The notes under the pieces were generated by a model. The model made no database searches. It had not been told where the DNA came from and was given only the letters and a program-made list of their open reading frames with translations. Positions 16,411-20,090 of a DNA stretch of 20,090 bases are shown here, piece after piece. The first letter of the stretch is position 1; each line of letters begins with the position of its first letter. The position numbers and the translations under genes are program-made. Origin of the DNA: Actinomortierella ambigua (Eukaryota; Mortierellomycota; Mortierellomycetes; Mortierellales; Mortierellaceae); the NCBI GenBank assembly GCA_016098155.1, contig JAAAJB010000623.1, positions 1 through 20,090 on the forward strand, in the 5' to 3' direction.

Positions 16411-16460
16411 CTTACTTTTAATATCCATATTATAATTTAAACTAAATTATAAAATAACTT

Positions 16461-16482
16461 CCCCAGAGGGGGCCCTTTGGGC
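16461..16482 (+). repeat. Double-hairpin element, AGA subtype
   Basis: CCCCAGAGGGG GCCCTTTGGGC, the subtype also present at 18463-18484 and in the composite elements. Confidence 0.75.
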
Positions 16483-16536
16483 AAACTTTATTATTTAATT
16501 TAAAGGAATAGCAGACATATAATTAATCATACCCTG

Positions 16537-16553
16537 CCCAGGGCCCCTGCGGC
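16537..16553 (-). repeat. Double-hairpin element, short
   Basis: GCCCAGGGCCCCTGCGG, shortened on both stems. Confidence 0.55.
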
Positions 16554-16686
16554 CGACTATTAATATCAACTATAATTGTATAATAGATTCTTTAGATCTT
16601 CGTATTAAATCTTCAGGCTGTAAATAATTTTTAAAATAAAAAGTTCATTATTATGTTGTTAAAATTGTTTCGTTTTGGATAGGAAG

Positions 16687-16726
16687 CCGATACCCACTTA
16701 AATATTGGTGTCGGATAAATTAAGTG
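16687..16726 (+). ncRNA. Predicted compact pseudoknot in a structured spacer
   Basis: CCGATACC (16687-16694) pairs with GGTGTCGG (16707-16714). CACTTAA (16695-16701) pairs with TTAAGTG (16720-16726). The two stems interleave, giving an H-type pseudoknot of 8 and 7 bp with loops of 0, 5 and 5 nt. GAGAAAGTCC follows directly. CTACAA (16735-16740) can pair with TTGTAG (16776-16781), and a GGAGA/TCTCC hairpin lies near 16842-16861. Together they suggest a structured RNA of about 200 nt. A mitochondrial RNase P RNA is one thought, but the expected P4 partner is missing. Confidence 0.4.
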
Positions 16727-16969
16727 AGAAAGTCCTACAAATAATAATTAATACTATTAAGATCGATATTTACAATTGTAGAAATAAGGTTATCATTATC
16801 CATTAGTTTCCGTCCAATAAATCTAGGGATACACCTTTGAAGGAGATATCTTAGGTTCTCCGAGCCCTAAAACAGATTAATCAAAAAGGAGGTTAATTAT
16901 TTTTATATAAGTTTGAAGAAAAACATTCTCTCTAAAGATAAGAAAGTAAAACGGATTTTTGATAAATAG

Positions 16970-16991
16970 CCCGCAGGGGCCCCCTGGGGGG
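16970..16991 (+). repeat. Double-hairpin element
   Basis: Plus-orientation CCCGCAGGGG/CCCCCTGGGGGG at the end of the structured block. Confidence 0.8.
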
Positions 16992-17177
16992 AAAGATCAA
17001 ATTTTAGAAAGTGATGGGCGATGCCTGTTATCAGTTATCAGTTCATTGATTTGTCCTTCAAGCACAGTGATTAAACCATCTCGTCTGTTTTTATATACGA
17101 GCAATAAAAAGGGATAGAAATCTATCTTTATGCGTATTATAGTAAAGTGATTAAGATTAAAATCTGTATACTTATCC

Positions 17178-17282
17178 AAATACAATATAGTAGGATGAAT
17201 TGTCACTATAAGAAATACAATATAGTAGGATGAATTGTCACTATAAGAAATACAATATAGTAGGATGAATTGTCACTATAAG
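17178..17282. repeat. 35-nt tandem repeat, three identical copies
   Basis: Units at 17178-17212, 17213-17247 and 17248-17282 are identical, each containing AGTAGGATGAATTGTCAC. A partial fourth copy (AAATATAAT) follows. Perfect identity suggests recent expansion, so copy number may vary among strains. Confidence 0.95.
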
Positions 17283-17373
17283 AAATATAATAAAACATGT
17301 GAAGACTATATATTACTTATAGAATCTTTCCGTATAAGCCCGTGAATGATAATCAATAATGTTCTAATTTTGT

Positions 17374-18348
17374 TTACCTATGGGAGTATATCTCAAATGC
17401 TTTGATGATACACGGTATTAATATAGAGAACGCAATAACTATAGGTAGCATATTTTTCCATATTGCCGACATAAGTTGATCGTATCTTAATCTAGGGAAA
17501 GAGGCCCGTATCCAGATGAAAAGGAATAGGATGAAAGATGTTTTTAATCCTAATGATATACCAGTTAAAAGTCCATTAGTTTCCACGAATGGTACTAAAT
17601 AACCTCCAAGAAATAAAATTGAAGATAAAGTACTTAAGAACACAATAGCCCCGTATTCTGCCAAGAAGAAGAATACAAATGGGAATGCTGAATATTCTGT
17701 CATAAACCCTGCTGTTAATTCTGATTCTGATTCTGGTAAATCAAAAGGCGCTCTATTACTTTCAGCTAATATTGCGATTAAGAACATTAAAGCTATAGGA
17801 AATAATGGAATTATATACCAAACAGCTTTTTGAGATTCTACTATTGTAGTTAAATTAAATGAACCTACAAAAAATATTACTAATAATATTATTAAACCAA
17901 ATACTACTTCATAACTAATTAATTGAGCTGTTGCTCTTAAAGAACCTATAAATGAGTATTTATTATTTGAGGCCCAACCTGCTAATATTATCCCATATGC
18001 TGCTACAGAAGATATAGCTAAAATTGTTACAATACCTAAAGAAAAATCTGCTATTACTAAACCTTTTCCGTATGGTATTAAAGTCCAAACTAATAAACCA
18101 CAAACTAATGAAATCATTGGGGCTAATATGAATAATATTTTATCTGTATTTGAAGGTAAAACTAATTCTTTAACTAATAGTTTTAAAGCATCTGCAAATG
18201 CCTGTAATAACCCATAATAACCTACTTTGTTTGGTCCAATCCGTCTTTGCATTGAACCCATAATTTTACGTTCAGCTATAGTAACATAAGCTATAGAACC
18301 TAATAATGGCCCTATAACAATTAATGCTTCTAATAATGATACTAACAT
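17374..18348 (-). CDS. nad1: NADH dehydrogenase subunit 1
   Basis: This encodes ND1, the complex I membrane subunit that helps form the quinone-binding chamber. The protein is 324 residues, normal for fungi, with about eight transmembrane helices. AERKIMGSMQRRIGPNKVGY (about residues 25-44) is the family's first signature. FDLPESESELTAGFMTEYSA (about 202-221) is the second, with the acidic residues of the quinone channel. LFIWIRASFPRLRYDQLM (about 276-293) is the conserved last loop. The ATG at 18348 gives the standard start MLVSLLEALIVIGPLL, and the stop is TAA. All five Trp codons are TGG. No intron is present. It lies tail-to-tail with cox2. Confidence 0.97.
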   Translation of the reverse strand: MLVSLLEALIVIGPLLGSIAYVTIAERKIMGSMQRRIGPNKVGYYGLLQAFADALKLLVKELVLPSNTDKILFILAPMISLVCGLLVWTLIPYGKGLVIADFSLGIVTILAISSVAAYGIILAGWASNNKYSFIGSLRATAQLISYEVVFGLIILLVIFFVGSFNLTTIVESQKAVWYIIPLFPIALMFLIAILAESNRAPFDLPESESELTAGFMTEYSAFPFVFFFLAEYGAIVFLSTLSSILFLGGYLVPFVETNGLLTGISLGLKTSFILFLFIWIRASFPRLRYDQLMSAIWKNMLPIVIAFSILIPCIIKAFEIYSHR

Positions 18349-18419
18349 ATTATAACATTATATAAATTTTATCTCCGGCTCCTCTCTTCCTTTCCTTTGG
18401 CCTTTGCATAAGTTTTGTG

Positions 18420-18446
18420 CCCCGAAGGGGGTCCCTGGGGGGGGGG
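18420..18446 (+). repeat. Double-hairpin element with G-run tail
   Basis: CCCCGAAGGGG is followed by GTCCCTGGGGGGGGGG; the first loop is GAA. Confidence 0.65.
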
Positions 18447-18462
18447 TAAAAATTACTCAATT

Positions 18463-18484
18463 CCCCAGAGGGGGCCCTTTGGGC
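18463..18484 (+). repeat. Double-hairpin element, AGA subtype
   Basis: Identical to 16461-16482 over 22 nt. Confidence 0.8.
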
Positions 18485-18753
18485 TAAAATTTTTTTAAAC
18501 TAGCAAATATTATAGACTTATCATACTTAAATGGGAAAAAATCTTATCTCAAACATCAATCCTTTGGCTGTTTAATTTTGCCGTTAGTAATCCGCGATAA
18601 ACCTTAAGACTTTCTTAAATCTTATTAGGGTCTTTATACTAGGTCTTTATTTAATATTTTATTCTTCTATAAGAAAGTAAAGCAAAGCCCTGGGCTCAGG
18701 CTGAGCCTTTTCCTGGTGGGCCAAGGGCGGATTAGCTATTGTAGATATAATAG

Positions 18754-18776
18754 CCCGCAGGGGCCCCCTGGGGGGG
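18754..18776 (+). repeat. Double-hairpin element
   Basis: Plus-orientation, near-consensus copy; its 22-nt core is identical to 16970-16991. Confidence 0.8.
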
Positions 18777-19177
18777 AAATTATTTATACTTTTATAGACC
18801 AAAGGCTCAGCCGCTTCCTTTTTCCCTTCAATAAGGGGGGGGGGAGGGCTTTGCTTTTCATAAATATATATAACAAAGATTGAATAAATAAAGTAAAAAA
18901 GCAAAGCCCTGGCTGAGCCTTTCCCCGATGAACCCTAGAGGGTTTTCATTAATCAAAGACTTGAGAAGAGGGCTTAGTGCCAAAGCTCTTTTGTGACTTA
19001 AGTTATAGATTAGACTTTACTTTTTTATATACGAAATACTTTCTAAAAGAAAGAGAGTCTCAACCTGCTTGGGCCGAGCCTCTGGATTAAATTATCCCAA
19101 AGGGCTCGGGCCAAGCCCGGGACTTTCTTAGATTTTTTAAGTAACCAGCTAAGATATGAGTAATATTGCTAAGGCTA

Positions 19178-19299
19178 GCAGAATACCAGCTATCTTTAGG
19201 TAAGATTAGCCTTTCACTCCCTATCACGGCTCATCCAGTACTATTGCAACAGTAGTTGGTTCGGTCTTACACCTGGCCATGATAAGATCACCTAGTTTC
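19178..19299 (-). pseudogene. 122-nt duplicated fragment of rnl domain II
   Basis: It matches 7207-7328 at 121 of 122 positions (the only change is at 19196 against 7225) and in the same orientation. It covers E. coli positions of about 670-820, including GAGATAGCTGGT and GTGAAAGGC. Neither flank continues into rRNA sequence. It is too short to work as rRNA. The near identity implies a recent copy or continuing gene conversion. Confidence 0.93.
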
Positions 19300-19559
19300 A
19301 AGTCATCGACAAATGACCCTGATATTAAAATCAAAGGCTTGTCTCGATCCCAAGGCCAAAAGTTTACATTGGGCTTTGTTTTACTATTTAGGTCCCCGCC
19401 AAAGGTCCAAGAGCTAGGGCTTCCTTAGCAGGTAAAATTTAGAGACTATACATGTTTTCATTCAAGTCCTATTATTTAATAGGTACTTTTATAAACCTTT
19501 ATCGAAGTCAGAGGTTCTCCTACTATAATACAAAATAAAAACGAGACACCTGGGAAAAT

Positions 19560-19619
19560 GGCACCTTAACAAGATAGTTAAAAGATTACATCGAAGGTGC
19601 CTGTAGTGTAATCTTTTAA
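19560..19619 (+). ncRNA. Predicted H-type pseudoknot
   Basis: GGCACCTT (19560-19567) pairs perfectly with AAGGTGCC (19594-19601). TTAAAAGATTACA (19578-19590) pairs perfectly with TGTAATCTTTTAA (19607-19619). The arms interleave, so both stems (8 and 13 bp) can only form together as a pseudoknot, with loops of 10, 3 and 5 nt. Otherwise they are mutually exclusive hairpins. No host gene is evident. Confidence 0.5.
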
Positions 19620-19630
19620 GCTTTTCCCCG

Positions 19631-19650
19631 CCCCCAGGGGCCCCTGCGGG
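19631..19650 (-). repeat. Double-hairpin element
   Basis: CCCCCAGGGGCCCCTGCGGG, 11 nt downstream of the pseudoknot. Confidence 0.75.
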
Positions 19651-20090
19651 CTAGTATATAAAGTTATATTTTATAAACATATATCAAATCAAAAAGCTCA
19701 CGCGGCCTTCCGGGCTTTGTTAAATTATTTTAAACCTTGTATGATTACATAACTATATTCCAATAAGACAAAGTTTTTAACATAAATAGCGCCTTCGGCG
19801 TTAATCAAAAAAAAGCGGAAGCGGGAGAAGGTGGGTTTAGCTCGCCTCAGGCTCCTCCAATAGGAAAAAAAGAGGGGGGGCTTTGCTTTTGTAGAAATAA
19901 ATCTTATAAAGACTGTGCAGGGTTTAAATAAAACTATCAATTTATATATGAAATGGTAGTTCTTGTATGAATTTATAAAATCTAAAGGCCCCTTCTTTGA
20001 ACTTTTGGTATGACTTAAAGATCTAATCTTTAAAATAAATGCGGTTACCTTTAATCGAAAAAGGAATTTCGCTTTGGAAGAGCACTGGTA

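Larger units (their letters stand above)
16127..17373. other. Spacer between cox2 and nad1 with structured segments
   Basis: No protein gene is recognised. It contains double-hairpin elements at 16135-16154, 16389-16410, 16461-16482, 16537-16553 and 16970-16991. A structured block covers about 16680-16880 with a pseudoknot, and a 35-nt tandem repeat follows. A 69-codon minus-strand frame (16997-17206) ends within the tandem repeat and matches no family I know. A GAGAAAGTCC motif at 16726-16735 recalls RNase P RNA conserved region I, but no partner region was found. Confidence 0.5.
18349..20090. other. Gene-poor terminal spacer
   Basis: No intact gene is recognised. Contents are double-hairpin elements (18420-18446, 18463-18484, 18754-18776, 19631-19650), several copies of the GGCTTTGCTTT repeat family, and a GCGCCTTCGGCG hairpin (about 19788-19799). 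It also contains the rnl fragment (19178-19299) and a predicted pseudoknot (19560-19619). The short frames at 18659-18904 and 19725-19940 run through repeats and are not supported. Confidence 0.55.

Noticed and set aside
1..20090. CRISPR-like array from the many spaced GC repeats
   Set aside because: The repeats are irregularly spaced, occur in both orientations, vary in sequence, and the context is mitochondrial.

Overview
This window reads as a stretch of fungal mitochondrial DNA. It is AT-rich and carries the respiratory-chain genes atp8, nad6, cox2 and nad1. It also holds a free-standing rps3, a large-subunit rRNA gene (rnl) with an omega-type group I intron, and six tRNA genes scattered over both strands. 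Complex I genes are present, which excludes Saccharomyces-like and Schizosaccharomyces-like genomes. All Trp codons seen in the intact genes (about 20) are TGG and none is TGA, so UGA is probably not reassigned here. I cannot name the species.

Layout. The first 3.6 kb holds atp8 (minus; 51 codons), trnD and trnM (both minus), and long spacers full of GC-rich double-hairpin elements. From about 8150 down to 3590 (minus) lies rnl, split at the omega site by a 1229-nt group I intron (4018-5246) that encodes an I-SceI-like LAGLIDADG endonuclease. Upstream of rnl on the same strand are a broken GIY-YIG endonuclease gene (about 9190-9996) and rps3 (10061-10999). Next come trnT (minus), then trnE, trnK, nad6, trnC and cox2 (all plus). 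cox2 is split by a small ORF-less group I intron. A structured spacer with a predicted pseudoknot and a 35-nt tandem repeat follows, then nad1 (minus). The last 1.7 kb is a gene-poor spacer that contains a 122-nt copy of rnl domain II and a second predicted pseudoknot.

The genes are the usual mitochondrial set: complex I (nad1, nad6), complex IV (cox2), ATP synthase (atp8), and translation (rnl, rps3, tRNAs). The unusual part is the density of mobile and short repeated sequence. There are more than 30 GC-rich double-hairpin elements in both orientations, including a pair of 48-nt composite copies in inverted orientation. Several interrupt the GIY-YIG relic and at least one lies in rnl. Short pieces of real genes (the rps3 start, rnl domain II, the rnl 3' end) are copied elsewhere.

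The most notable observations are these. (1) A 30-nt exact copy of the rps3 start sits directly before the intron endonuclease and forms a 15-codon mini-ORF that overlaps its ATG. (2) cox2 has an intron inside its CuA site, and its second exon has different codon choice and a 32-residue C-terminal extension. (3) Two compact pseudoknots occur in spacers. (4) A TGA-containing GIY-YIG relic, riddled with hairpin elements, lies just behind rps3.
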